A DNA stretch of 64,000 nucleotides. Source: Candidatus Planktophila vernalis. Lineage in GTDB: Bacteria > Actinomycetota > Actinomycetes > Nanopelagicales > Nanopelagicaceae. The notes below the pieces were generated by a model. The model was given only the letters and a program-made list of their open reading frames with translations, made no database searches and was not told where the DNA came from. Positions 20,634 through 29,855 of this stretch are shown here, in pieces (position 1 is the stretch's first letter; each line of letters opens with the position of its first letter). Location of the stretch: the NCBI RefSeq assembly GCF_002288185.1, contig NZ_CP016776.1:744001-808000 (forward strand). Direction: 5' to 3'. A program made the translations under genes and the position numbers.

Positions 20634-22714
20634 TAAACCCCAGCCTCTTCCATAGAACGTAGTTCCTTCTTTAGGATCTTTATCTCATCGCGCAAACGTG
20701 CAGCGACCTCAAATTGAAGGTCTCCAGCAGCAGCGCGCATCTGATCAGTGAGCGAGCCTATCAATGCCATTAAATCTTGGCGCGGTAAGGAGGCAAGGGA
20801 TTTCACATAGAGTCCAGCCGTTGCCGCGCTCTTTTGATTTGCCCGCTTATTCGATGCCATGAGCTCTTCAGTGTCCTCAGATTCACGATTAATAAGATCG
20901 GTGATATCTGCAATCTTCTTGCGCAATGGTTGTGGGTCCACGCCCTTTTCTAGATTGTATGCAACTTGCTTGGCACGACGTCGATTTGTCTCATCAATAG
21001 CCTTCTCCATTGAGGCTGTGATGTTGTCGGCATACATATGAACTTCACCTGAAACATTTCGAGCTGCGCGACCAATGGTTTGAATCAGTGAAGTAGCTGA
21101 GCGAAGGAAGCCCTCCTTGTCGGCATCCAAGATTGCAACTAATGAAACTTCAGGTAAATCCAAACCTTCTCGAAGTAAGTTAATGCCAATCAATACGTCG
21201 TACTCGCCGATTCGTAGTTCGCGCAAAAGTTCAACACGACGCAGAGTGTCTACTTCTGAGTGCAGATAACGAACTCTCACTCCCTTTTCTTGCAAATAAT
21301 CGGTTAAGTCTTCGCTCATCTTTTTAGTCAGAGTTGTAACAAGCACACGTTCATTCTTCTCAGCGCGAATTGTGATTTCATTCAATAAATCATCAATCTG
21401 ACCCTTAATTGGCTTAATGACAATTTGTGGATCTACTAAACCAGTTGGGCGAATTACTTGCTCCACTACATCGCCATCCACCTTTGCCATCTCGTACTTT
21501 CCTGGTGTTGCAGAGAGATAAAGCTTTTGTCCCGTTCGCTCTATAAATTCTGGAAACTTCAGTGGTCGGTTATCTAGCGCGCTAGGCAATCTAAAGCCGT
21601 GTTCGACCAATGTGCGCTTGCGCGATGCATCGCCTTCAAACATCGCACCTAACTGCGGAACGGTCACGTGGCTCTCATCAATAACCACAAGGAAATCCTC
21701 TGGGAAGTAATCCAACAAGCAGTTCGGTGCAGAACCAGCCGCGCGATCATCTAAATGGCGTGAGTAATTCTCAATTCCACTACAGAAACCAATTTGCTCC
21801 ATCATCTCAATATCAAAGGTGGTTCTCATTCGAAGGCGCTGTGCCTCAAGGAGCTTTCCCTGCTTTTCAAAGAGATTGAGTTGGACTTGTAGTTCATCCT
21901 GAATATCACCGATTGCCCGCTTCATAGTTTCAGGACCAGCTGCATAGTGAGTGGCTGGGAATATATACATCTCAGTTTCATCACGCATGATTTCACCCGT
22001 CAAAGGATGCAACGTAGTTATCTTTTCAATCTCATCACCAAACATCTCAATACGAATAGCTAACTCTTCATACATAGGGATGATTTCGATGGTATCTCCA
22101 CGCACTCGGAAAGTGCCACGCTCAAAGGCAACATCGTTGCGCTTGTATTGCACATCAACGAACTTGCGCAGTAGAGCATTTCGTTCAATCTCATCGCCCA
22201 CACGCAGTTTGATCATGCGATCCACATACTCTTGCGGTGTTCCAAGTCCATAAATACAAGAAACCGTTGCGACCACAATCACATCTCTGCGGGTTAATAA
22301 CAAGTTTGTTGCTGAGTGGCGCAAGCGCTCAACCTCATCATTAACACTTGAATCCTTCTCAATGAAGGTATCTGTCTGTGGTACGTATGCCTCTGGTTGG
22401 TAGTAGTCGTAGTAAGAGACAAAGTATTCAACGGCGTTATTGGGAAGTAGTTCTCTAAACTCATTTGCTAGCTGCGCAGCCAGAGTTTTGTTTGGAGCTA
22501 AGACCAAGGTAGGACGCTGGAGCTTTTCAATCAACCAGGCGGTGGTTGCAGACTTTCCTGTACCGGTGGCGCCAAGTAGAACCACATCTTGTTCGCCAGC
22601 ATTAATGCGACGGGCAATCTCTTCAATAGCCTCTGGTTGATCACCAGCAGGGACATAGTCACTAATTACTTGAAATGGCTCGACTCGTCTCTGGAGTTCA
22701 GATATCGGGCGCAT
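20633..22714 (-). CDS. uvrB: Excinuclease ABC subunit B
   Basis: 693-residue helicase-like damage verifier. Walker [17 protein letters not shown], the damage-probing beta-hairpin region [20 protein letters not shown]-like VVIDESHVT, helicase motif [12 protein letters not shown] and a C-terminal UVR helix pair ([20 protein letters not shown]) that docks UvrC. ATG start lies 9 nt from the coaE stop. Central gene of coaE-uvrB-uvrA-uvrC. Confidence 0.98.
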   Translation of the reverse strand: MRPISELQRRVEPFQVISDYVPAGDQPEAIEEIARRINAGEQDVVLLGATGTGKSATTAWLIEKLQRPTLVLAPNKTLAAQLANEFRELLPNNAVEYFVSYYDYYQPEAYVPQTDTFIEKDSSVNDEVERLRHSATNLLLTRRDVIVVATVSCIYGLGTPQEYVDRMIKLRVGDEIERNALLRKFVDVQYKRNDVAFERGTFRVRGDTIEIIPMYEELAIRIEMFGDEIEKITTLHPLTGEIMRDETEMYIFPATHYAAGPETMKRAIGDIQDELQVQLNLFEKQGKLLEAQRLRMRTTFDIEMMEQIGFCSGIENYSRHLDDRAAGSAPNCLLDYFPEDFLVVIDESHVTVPQLGAMFEGDASRKRTLVEHGFRLPSALDNRPLKFPEFIERTGQKLYLSATPGKYEMAKVDGDVVEQVIRPTGLVDPQIVIKPIKGQIDDLLNEITIRAEKNERVLVTTLTKKMSEDLTDYLQEKGVRVRYLHSEVDTLRRVELLRELRIGEYDVLIGINLLREGLDLPEVSLVAILDADKEGFLRSATSLIQTIGRAARNVSGEVHMYADNITASMEKAIDETNRRRAKQVAYNLEKGVDPQPLRKKIADITDLINRESEDTEELMASNKRANQKSAATAGLYVKSLASLPRQDLMALIGSLTDQMRAAAGDLQFEVAARLRDEIKILKKELRSMEEAGV

Positions 22715-22723
22715 TTGCTAAGC

Positions 22724-23320
22724 CTACTTTTTTACATCCTTATCCGCGAGTTCTTCCCAGATATTTTCTACTTTACGCAGTAAATCATCTTCACTACCAT
22801 CATTTTCAATCAAGAAATCAGCTATCGATTCGCGCTGCTCTCTCGTTGCCTGGGCAGCTATGCGAGCTTCTATCTCAGAGATATGTAAGCCCCTTGCACG
22901 CAATCGTGAAACTCTATTCTCCATCAATGATTCAACGGTAATGACAATATCAAAGCGATCCTGACCTCCAGTTTCAAACAAAAGAGGGATTTCATAGACA
23001 AGGGTTTGATCAGCTTTTAAGGATGCAACTGCTTCTTCGAACTCATGACGAATCCAAGGATGAATGATGTTTTCTAATTTCACCTTCAATGTGGGGTCTT
23101 TAAATATCAACTCCCCCAGTGCGCGCCTATCGATGTCACCATTCTTTAATATGGAATCACCGAAGGTGCTCACTACTTCATCAAAGCCAGTCGAGCCTCG
23201 CTCTATCGCCGCGCGAGCTAACTGATCTGCATCAATAACGATTGCGCCAAGATCGGCAAAGTACTCCGCCGCAAGTGACTTACCGCAGCCAATGCCACCG
23301 GTTAAACCAATTACGCGCAT
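22724..23320 (-). CDS. coaE: Dephospho-CoA kinase
   Basis: 198-residue P-loop kinase for the last step of coenzyme A synthesis. Motif GLTGGIGCGKSLAAEYF binds ATP; IDADQLARAAIERG contains the substrate-binding Asp; YEIPLLFETGGQDRFD and a lid with RLRARGLHISEIEARIAAQ follow. Normal length with no fused domain. Lies after the rpsA terminator, and the short gap between the two genes leaves little room for its own promoter, so partial read-through from rpsA is possible. Confidence 0.95.
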   Translation of the reverse strand: MRVIGLTGGIGCGKSLAAEYFADLGAIVIDADQLARAAIERGSTGFDEVVSTFGDSILKNGDIDRRALGELIFKDPTLKVKLENIIHPWIRHEFEEAVASLKADQTLVYEIPLLFETGGQDRFDIVITVESLMENRVSRLRARGLHISEIEARIAAQATREQRESIADFLIENDGSEDDLLRKVENIWEELADKDVKK

Positions 23321-23346
23321 GGAATAAGGATAACCCGAGTAGAAAA

Positions 23347-23381
23347 GAAAAAGGACCCGACTATTACGTCGAGTCCCTTTA
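23347..23381 (-). terminator. Rho-independent terminator after rpsA
   Basis: On the minus strand a GC-rich stem GGACTCGAC / GTCGGGTCC (one G-U pair) with a short loop is followed by CCTTTTTCTTTTC. It lies about 15 nt past the rpsA stop. Confidence 0.85.
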
Positions 23382-23393
23382 CTTTAATTATTT

Positions 23394-24749
23394 CTACTCA
23401 GCAGCAGGAGTTTCTTCGGCTGGAGTTGCAGCAGCATCGGCAGCTTTAGCTTCTGCCTTTTGCTTCTTATGTGCCATGAAACGCTCTTGCGCTTGGGCGT
23501 ATTGCTTTTCCCATTCTTCGCGCTGTGTTTCATATCCAGGCTTCCACTCTTGTGAATCTGAATCGAAACCTTCTGGATAGATGAAGTTTCCAGAAGCATC
23601 ATAACGAGCAGCCATTCCGTATTGAGTTGGATCAAATGCTTCGATCGCAATCTCATGTCCTTCATTGGCTTGCTTGAGAGAAAGTGAAATACGACGGCGC
23701 TCTAGGTCGATATCGATGATCTTTACGAATAACTCATCATCAACTTGAACAACCTGCTCTGGGATTTCAACGTGGCGTTCTGCCAACTCTGAAATGTGAA
23801 CTAGGCCTTCAATGCCCTCGTGAACACGAATGAATGCTCCGAATGGAACAAGCTTTGTAACCACACCTGGAACAACCTGATTGATTGTGTGAGTGCGAGC
23901 AAATGCCTGCCATGGATCTTCTTGTGTTGCCTTGAGTGAAAGTGAGACGCGCTCACGCTCGAAATCAACTTCAAGAACTTCAACAGTTACTTCATCGCCA
24001 ACTTCAACAACTTCACCTGGGTGATCGATGTGCTTCCATGAAAGCTCTGAGACGTGAACAAGTCCGTCTACGCCACCAAGGTCAACGAATGCACCGAAGT
24101 TAACGATTGATGAAACTACACCTGTGCGAACTTGACCCTTTTGTAGCTGATTAAGGAAAGTTGTGCGTGATTCAGATTGCGTCTGCTCAAGGAACGCACG
24201 ACGTGAAAGAACAACGTTGTTACGGTTCTTATCTAGTTCGATGATTCGAGCTTCAACCTGCTTACCAATGTAAGGAGTTAGATCGCGAACACGGCGCATT
24301 TCAACAAGAGATGCTGGCAAGAAGCCACGTAGCCCGATATCGACGATAAGTCCGCCCTTAACAACTTCAATAACTGTTCCAATAACAACTTCGTCGCGCT
24401 CTTTCTTGCCTTCAATGTCTCCCCAGGCACGCTCGTACTGTGCGCGCTTCTTAGAAAGAATCAAACGACCTTCTTTGTCTTCTTTTTGAAGAACAAGAGC
24501 TTCAATAGTCTCGCCAACCTTGACGAGTGAGTTTGGATCTACATCGTGGCGAATTGAAAGCTCGCGTGAAGGAATAACACCTTCAGTTTTGTATCCGATG
24601 TCCACAAGAACTTCTTCGCGTCCAACCTGGACGATTGTTCCTGTTACTAGATCTCCGTCATTAAAATTTCTGATTGTGCCTTCGATTGCTGCTAGAAAGT
24701 CGGCAGCTGATCCAATGTCATTTACTGCAATTACAGGTGCTGTAGTCAA
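23394..24749 (-). CDS. rpsA: 30S ribosomal protein S1
   Basis: 451 residues with four S1/OB domains (about 33-105, 120-185, 203-273, 290-360), as in actinobacteria rather than the six of E. coli. Each shows the S1 pattern, e.g. GGLIVDIGLRGFLPASL and GAFVDLGGVDGLVHVSE. The C-terminus is an Ala/Glu/Lys-rich tail. S1 binds mRNA upstream of start codons and helps initiation on structured or weak-SD messages. The start appears to be TTG, preceded by CGGAG 4-5 nt upstream; no in-frame ATG would give the normal N-terminus (TTAPVIAVNDIGSAADF). Followed by a clear terminator. Confidence 0.95.
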   Translation of the reverse strand: MTTAPVIAVNDIGSAADFLAAIEGTIRNFNDGDLVTGTIVQVGREEVLVDIGYKTEGVIPSRELSIRHDVDPNSLVKVGETIEALVLQKEDKEGRLILSKKRAQYERAWGDIEGKKERDEVVIGTVIEVVKGGLIVDIGLRGFLPASLVEMRRVRDLTPYIGKQVEARIIELDKNRNNVVLSRRAFLEQTQSESRTTFLNQLQKGQVRTGVVSSIVNFGAFVDLGGVDGLVHVSELSWKHIDHPGEVVEVGDEVTVEVLEVDFERERVSLSLKATQEDPWQAFARTHTINQVVPGVVTKLVPFGAFIRVHEGIEGLVHISELAERHVEIPEQVVQVDDELFVKIIDIDLERRRISLSLKQANEGHEIAIEAFDPTQYGMAARYDASGNFIYPEGFDSDSQEWKPGYETQREEWEKQYAQAQERFMAHKKQKAEAKAADAAATPAEETPAAE

Positions 24750-24797
24750 GTTGCTCCGTAGGGATAGATGAGTAGTAGTTCCCGCTTTCGCGGCTGG

Positions 24798-24833
24798 AGG
24801 GTAAGGGTACGGTTTGCGCGTCTATTTGAGCAA
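24798..24833 (-). promoter_or_regulatory. Putative rpsA promoter
   Basis: Minus strand: TTGCTC (24828-24833), 18 bp, then TACCCT (24804-24809), immediately followed by a second TACCCT. This puts the start point near 24797 and gives a leader of about 50 nt that contains a small hairpin CCGC-GAAA-GCGG (24782-24793) before the GGAG site. The same hexamer and 18-bp spacing recur before the livK-like gene. Confidence 0.5.
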
Positions 24834-24877
24834 ATCCATGCGCAATATTCACGCTCGCAGATAGACTTCCGTCAACG

Positions 24878-26104
24878 ATGAAACGATACAAAGAGCTTTT
24901 TGCCTTTCCGCATGTTATTACTTTGGCATTAGCGGCATTTCCGGCTCGACTTGCCTATTCGATGATCGGCTTGGGAATCTTTTTTAAGGCAGAACAAGAA
25001 ACAGGATCTGTGGCCGTTGCAGGTTTAGCTATTGGCCTGAACTCTCTTGCCGGCTCTCTCACCGCTGGAATTCGCGGTTCCTTGATGGACAAATGGGGTC
25101 AAAAATGGCCACTACGTATCTTTGTCCCTTGTTATGCATCTTTGATTTTGGCACTGAACTCAATGCATTCCAAAGAATCGATTTTGATCACAGCATTTGT
25201 ATTAGGAATCTCTGCTCCCCCTATCAATTTATCTGTTCGCCCATTGTGGAAAGACATTGTTCCTGAAAATTTCCTACGAACTGCATATGCATTTGATTCA
25301 TCGATGATGAGTACAACTTCGGTATTTGGCCCAGTAGTGGTGACATCCCTTGCCCTCTCTTCACGGCCTGGTTTGGCATTAGGCGCGACATCGGCGCTGA
25401 TGATTATCGGTGGCACAGCTTTAGCTCTCACCTCTGTCTCGCGCAATTGGGTTCCTGAAAAGAAAGCTAAAGGACAACAAAAACTTTGGAGAGATAGAGC
25501 TATTCAGCTTTTGATGTTTGAAGGCTGCTTTATTGGATTTGGTTGGGGTGTCTTTGATGTTGCCGTCCCAGCTTATGCAACACAAGAAGGAGTACAACAA
25601 CGCGTTGCTTGGATCTTTGCAGCCTTCGGTATTGCCACAGTCATTGGTGGACTTCTTGGTGGTTTAGTTTCTAAGAAATTAGCACCACTATCAGCTCTGC
25701 GAAATGCATATGTAGTGTGGTTCATTACCTGTATTCCAGTCGCTTTCACATATCCAGATTGGACCATGGCATTAGTGGGAACATTTATTGGACTTATGGG
25801 TGGCGCGGTTCAAGTCTTCTACTTCGAAGTTCTTGAAGCTGTTCGACCTAAAGGTTCTCAAACTGCTTCACTAGGTTGGATCTGGAGTGTTGAAGGATCT
25901 TTCATGGCAGTAGGCGCAGCAACTGGTGGCTGGATTTCAGAGCACTACTCTCCACAAATAGGTTTGGCGTTGCTTCCTACAATGCTTTTTTGTGGCCTCA
26001 TCATTCTCACAATTGGGAAGAAACGTCTGGACGCAGCTAATGATGTCCCAACCGAAGAAGAAGATCTTCAAGCAATTAAGGATATTTCCAACGAAGTTAA
26101 GTAG
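24878..26104 (+). CDS. Major facilitator superfamily transporter, substrate unknown
   Basis: 408 residues with roughly twelve hydrophobic segments in two halves, and a short charged C-terminal tail (TEEEDLQAIKDISNEVK). The loop after the second segment has RGSLMDKWGQKWPLR, matching the MFS loop 2-3 motif G-x-x-x-D-(R/K)-x-G-(R/Q)-(K/R). I cannot name a substrate; drug efflux and sugar or metabolite export are all possible. Stand-alone gene: divergent from rpsA, and its stop codon directly abuts the convergent polA stop. A TAGACT hexamer 10 nt before the ATG could give a near-leaderless message. Confidence 0.85.
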   Translation: MKRYKELFAFPHVITLALAAFPARLAYSMIGLGIFFKAEQETGSVAVAGLAIGLNSLAGSLTAGIRGSLMDKWGQKWPLRIFVPCYASLILALNSMHSKESILITAFVLGISAPPINLSVRPLWKDIVPENFLRTAYAFDSSMMSTTSVFGPVVVTSLALSSRPGLALGATSALMIIGGTALALTSVSRNWVPEKKAKGQQKLWRDRAIQLLMFEGCFIGFGWGVFDVAVPAYATQEGVQQRVAWIFAAFGIATVIGGLLGGLVSKKLAPLSALRNAYVVWFITCIPVAFTYPDWTMALVGTFIGLMGGAVQVFYFEVLEAVRPKGSQTASLGWIWSVEGSFMAVGAATGGWISEHYSPQIGLALLPTMLFCGLIILTIGKKRLDAANDVPTEEEDLQAIKDISNEVK

Positions 26105-28690
26105 TTAGTGCGCAGCCTCATGCCACGTAAGACCCAAGCCAGCACTGACATCTAGTGGAGCCCGCAGCGGATATGCCGCACCCATCTCGCGCTTAACTAA
26201 AGCCGTTATCTGCTCTTCTTCACCTTTTACGACTTCAACTATCAACTCATCGTGAATCTGCAGCAATAAGCGTGAAGCGAGTTTTTCCTTTTCGATTGCT
26301 GCCTGAACTTTGAGCATGGCCAACTTAATAATGTCAGCAGCAGATCCTTGGATTGGAGCGTTGAGCGCCATGCGCTCTGCCACTTCACGGCGCTGGCGGT
26401 TATCGTGCATCAGATCAGGTAAATATCTGCGACGTCCCATAATTGTTTCGGTGTAACCGACCTTGCGTGCATCTTCAACAACAACTTTTAAGTAGTCACG
26501 AATACCACCAAAGCGCTCAAAGTATTTATCCATCAGATCTTGGGCTGCAGGTGGAGAGATATCTAACTGCGCAGAGAGTCCGTAAGAAGAGAGTCCATAA
26601 GCCAACCCATATGACATTGCCTTAATCTGCCTGCGCATTTCAGGGTCAACATCATGTGCTTTAACACCAAATATCTCTCCGGCAATCCTTGCGTGCAAAT
26701 CCTCCCCTGACTCAAAGGCCTTAAGGAGTTTTTCATCATGAGATAAGTGAGCCATGATGCGCATTTCAATCTGACTGTAGTCAGCAGTTAAAAGTCCAAC
26801 ATAACCTTTACCGGCGATGAAGCAGTTGCGAATCGTGCGACCTTCTTCGGTGCGCACAGGAATATTCTGAAGGTTAGGACCCGTGGATGATAAACGCCCT
26901 GTAGCTGCAACTGTCTGTTGGAAGTGCGTATGAATGCGACCATCCTTGGCAATTTCTGCAATTAATCCTTCAACAGTTGTTCCTAGTTTCTTGGTTTCAC
27001 GAATGCGCAAAAGTGAAGTTAATACTGGGTGACCGCTCTTTTGATGCAGCCAATCTAAACTCTCGGCATCGGTTGTATACCCAGTCTTAATCTTTTTTGT
27101 CTTTGGAAGTTTGAGCTCATCAAAGAGAACAACTTGTAGCTGCTTAGGTGATGCCACATTGAATTCATGGCCGACGGCATCATGAGCAGCTTTTGTCTCT
27201 CTACTTACTTCTCCTTCAAAGTAGGCAGCAAGCTTGTCTAGCTCCTTTTTATCGACTGCAATTCCAAGGGCTTCCATCTTGGCTAAAAGGGCAGCAATAG
27301 GGAGTTCCATGTCAATAAATAGATTCCATAATCCACGCTCTTTGAGTTCTCGCGTCAGGGAATCACGCAATGTGAATAATGCGCGAGCAGAAGTCAGAAG
27401 CTCCTGTTCAGGGGATGAAAAGTTAATTGCACTACCATCTCCCCAACGCTCTTGTAGATCTTTAAGTTCTTGGGCTCGAACACCTGGATTAACTAAATAA
27501 GCAGCAAGCGAGGTATCAAATTCAACACCTGCGAGTCCATTACTTCGAGCTAGTGACTTAGCATCATGTGCGATCTTTGGAATTGAGACATCAGTTGCCC
27601 AATCCCCCATCGTTGATGAGTGCACCAAGAAGATATCCTCTTTAGAAAATGCCACGGCGTAGCGATGCAATTTCTCATCATCGAGTGAGAAGGTGATTGC
27701 TATTTCACCTTTGTGCTTAGCAATCTTTGCATCTAGCTCGCCTGGAGTTAAGACACCTTCACTCAACTCCTCTGCAAAGAGAGCAAACTCTGGTTCGAGT
27801 GATTTACCAGTTCCTTTGAGAAGAATTTGCTTCATGCGATCTTTTAACGTTTTAAACTCAAGTCGATCAAATAGCGGATTGGTCAGATTCTCATCGACTC
27901 CTGACCATGCCAGTGCATCAATATTCAGATCCAAAGGAACTTCGGCAACTAGTTGCGTGAGCTCTCGATTGCGAATGACATTATCGATTGAATCTCGTAG
28001 AGACTGCCCGACCTTGCCGCCAACTTTATCTACATTAGATAAGAGTTCTTGTAGTGATCCATATTCAACAACCCACTTCGCTGCCGTCTTTTCACCAACA
28101 CCTGGAATTGATGGCAAGTTATCACTGGGGTCTCCGCGAAGAGCTGCAAAGTCTGGATACTGGGTTGGTGACATTCCATATTTTTCTTGCACAGCATCCG
28201 GCGTCATCCGCGCTAAATCACTCACACCCCGCTTGGGATAGAGCACTGTCGTTTTATCATTTACTAACTGGAATGAGTCTCGATCACCGGTGCAGATAAA
28301 TACTTCTGCACCTTCCTTTTCTGCTCGCTTAGTTATTGTGGCAATAACATCATCGGCCTCATATCCCTCAACTTCAAATTGCGTGATACCAAAAGCACTC
28401 ACTAGCTCATGCAAATATGACATTTGTGAGCGGAACTCATCCGGGGTTTTAGCGCGATTAGCTTTGTATTCAGGAAAGATTTCAGAGCGAAATGTCTTAC
28501 GAGAAACATCAAAGGCCACGGCAACGTGGGTCGGTTTCTCACTCGAGAGCAGCGAGAGCAGCATCGTGGCAAAGCCATAAATTGCATTGGTGTGCTGGCC
28601 TGATGCCGTAGTGAAGTTCTCGGCAGGAAGGGCGTAAAAAGCGCGATATGCCATGGAGTGCCCATCGATAAGTAATAGGCGTTTGCTCAT
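26105..28690 (-). CDS. polA: DNA polymerase I (no active proofreading domain)
   Basis: 861 residues. N-terminal 5' nuclease with YKANRAKTPDEF and Asp-rich FEVEGYEADDVIA; polymerase motifs A (DYSQIEMRIMAHLS), B (RRQIKAMSYGLAYG) and C (LLQIHDELIVEV) are intact. The middle domain lacks the DxE signature and other acidic ligands of a 3'-5' exonuclease (the matching stretch reads GEIAITFSLDD), as in Taq and mycobacterial Pol I. The O-helix residue equivalent to E. coli Phe762 is Tyr, also known in mycobacterial Pol I and linked to weak dideoxynucleotide discrimination. ATG chosen; a GTG two codons upstream overlaps the -10 region. Confidence 0.96.
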   Translation of the reverse strand: MSKRLLLIDGHSMAYRAFYALPAENFTTASGQHTNAIYGFATMLLSLLSSEKPTHVAVAFDVSRKTFRSEIFPEYKANRAKTPDEFRSQMSYLHELVSAFGITQFEVEGYEADDVIATITKRAEKEGAEVFICTGDRDSFQLVNDKTTVLYPKRGVSDLARMTPDAVQEKYGMSPTQYPDFAALRGDPSDNLPSIPGVGEKTAAKWVVEYGSLQELLSNVDKVGGKVGQSLRDSIDNVIRNRELTQLVAEVPLDLNIDALAWSGVDENLTNPLFDRLEFKTLKDRMKQILLKGTGKSLEPEFALFAEELSEGVLTPGELDAKIAKHKGEIAITFSLDDEKLHRYAVAFSKEDIFLVHSSTMGDWATDVSIPKIAHDAKSLARSNGLAGVEFDTSLAAYLVNPGVRAQELKDLQERWGDGSAINFSSPEQELLTSARALFTLRDSLTRELKERGLWNLFIDMELPIAALLAKMEALGIAVDKKELDKLAAYFEGEVSRETKAAHDAVGHEFNVASPKQLQVVLFDELKLPKTKKIKTGYTTDAESLDWLHQKSGHPVLTSLLRIRETKKLGTTVEGLIAEIAKDGRIHTHFQQTVAATGRLSSTGPNLQNIPVRTEEGRTIRNCFIAGKGYVGLLTADYSQIEMRIMAHLSHDEKLLKAFESGEDLHARIAGEIFGVKAHDVDPEMRRQIKAMSYGLAYGLSSYGLSAQLDISPPAAQDLMDKYFERFGGIRDYLKVVVEDARKVGYTETIMGRRRYLPDLMHDNRQRREVAERMALNAPIQGSAADIIKLAMLKVQAAIEKEKLASRLLLQIHDELIVEVVKGEEEQITALVKREMGAAYPLRAPLDVSAGLGLTWHEAAH

Positions 28691-28702
28691 GGGCACATCT
28701 TA
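28691..28702 (-). promoter_or_regulatory. Putative leaderless promoter of polA
   Basis: TAAGAT (28697-28702, minus strand) fits TAnnnT and ends 6 nt before the polA ATG. No ribosome-binding site is present. Confidence 0.4.
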
Positions 28703-28712
28703 GGTTGCGCAC

Positions 28713-28725
28713 TAGAATACGTCTC
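28713..28725 (+). promoter_or_regulatory. Putative leaderless promoter of the thioesterase gene
   Basis: TAGAAT (28713-28718) fits TAnnnT, 7 nt before the ATG, with no ribosome-binding site. It lies 10 bp from the opposing polA -10, so the two promoters are nearly back to back. Confidence 0.45.
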
Positions 28726-29136
28726 ATGATCAACGAAGAGTTTGTAGAGTTTTACAAAGAACGCGGTAGCGGCGCACTAGATCAAAAGATGGGCATCAAG
28801 ATTCTTGAAGCCGAGCAAGGCCGCATCGTTGGCACAATGCCTGTTGAAGGAAATACCCAACCCATGGGCCTATTACATGGCGGAGCAAATGTTGTTTTGG
28901 CTGAAAGTCTCGGCTCAATCGGTACTTCGCTTCACGCCGGTCCTCATCGCAAGATAGTCGGTGTGGACATCAATGCAACTCACCACAAATCTGCAACAAC
29001 TGGATTAGTAACCGGCGTAGCAACAGCGATTTCACTGGGTAAGACTTTATGCAGTTGGGAAATCGTTATTAAAAACGAAGCAGGCGAACGAACTTGTACA
29101 GCTCGAATTACCTGTTTAATCCTGGCAGAGCGTTAA
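28726..29136 (+). CDS. Hotdog-fold acyl-CoA thioesterase (PaaI/YdiI-like)
   Basis: 136 residues, single hotdog domain. The motif PMGLLHGGANVVLAESLGS matches the YdiI/MenI group of the 4HBT-II type, where the Glu in AES is catalytic and the HGG loop binds the thioester. YdiI hydrolyses 1,4-dihydroxy-2-naphthoyl-CoA in menaquinone synthesis and also other aryl- and acyl-CoAs; which substrate applies here cannot be read from the sequence, and no men genes lie nearby. The ATG start is set by the homologous N-terminus (INEEFVEFY) and the promoter spacing. Its TAA overlaps the livF stop on the other strand. Confidence 0.88.
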   Translation: MINEEFVEFYKERGSGALDQKMGIKILEAEQGRIVGTMPVEGNTQPMGLLHGGANVVLAESLGSIGTSLHAGPHRKIVGVDINATHHKSATTGLVTGVATAISLGKTLCSWEIVIKNEAGERTCTARITCLILAER

Positions 29137-29855
29137 GAATGGGCTCCAGTGCCAAGGTATGCCTCACGCACTGCAGGATCATTAAGTAGATCTGAAGCCT
29201 TAGCCTCTTTCACTACATTTCCTGTCTCCAAAATATAAGCACGGTGTGCACGTTGTAACGCTTGCTGTGCATTTTGCTCAACGAGCAAGATTGTCACACC
29301 AGTCTTATTAATTTCAGTAATGATGCGGAAAATATTGGCAATCATCTGAGGTGCAAGACCCATTGATGGTTCATCTAGAAGTAGAACCTTTGGACGAGAC
29401 ATCAGTGCACGGCCAATAGCCAACATCTGCTGTTCTCCGCCAGATAGCGTTCCGCCAGCTTGTGAAACGCGCTCTTTCAAACGTGGGAAGAGTGTATAGA
29501 TCTTATCGAGGTCTTCACTCATCTCAGCTTTGCGATTCTTGCGGTGGAACTTACCCATTTCTAGATTCTCAAGAACTGTCATACCAGGAAAGATTCCGCG
29601 GCCTTCAGGTGCCTGTGAAATTCCAAGATCCACGCGCTCGTGAGCTGGAACATTTGAAATATCCTGACCATCAAAAATGATGGAGCCAGATGAAGCTTTG
29701 CGAAGACCTGAGATTGTCTTAAGCGTTGTTGTCTTACCGGCGCCGTTAGCACCGATCAGAGTAACAATTTCACCTTCGTCAACGACTACAGAGATGCCCT
29801 TAATTGCTTCGATCTTGCCGTAGTGAACGTGTAGATCTTTAATTTCAAGACGCAT
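29133..29855 (-). CDS. livF: Branched-chain amino-acid ABC transporter ATPase LivF
   Basis: 240-residue ABC ATPase. Walker A IGANGAGKTT, Q-loop ISQAPEGRGIFPGMTV (the APEGR form is typical of LivF), signature TLSGGEQQMLAIGRAL, Walker B VLLLDEPSMGLAP and switch His in the following strand region. It pairs with LivG to power LivHM. Overlaps the end of livG by 11 bp. Last gene of the operon; its stop overlaps that of the convergent thioesterase gene. Confidence 0.96.
   Translation of the reverse strand: MRLEIKDLHVHYGKIEAIKGISVVVDEGEIVTLIGANGAGKTTTLKTISGLRKASSGSIIFDGQDISNVPAHERVDLGISQAPEGRGIFPGMTVLENLEMGKFHRKNRKAEMSEDLDKIYTLFPRLKERVSQAGGTLSGGEQQMLAIGRALMSRPKVLLLDEPSMGLAPQMIANIFRIITEINKTGVTILLVEQNAQQALQRAHRAYILETGNVVKEAKASDLLNDPAVREAYLGTGAHS

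Noticed and set aside
23320-23393. Small RNA between coaE and rpsA
   Set aside because: The hairpin followed by a U-run just after the rpsA stop is explained as the rpsA terminator.
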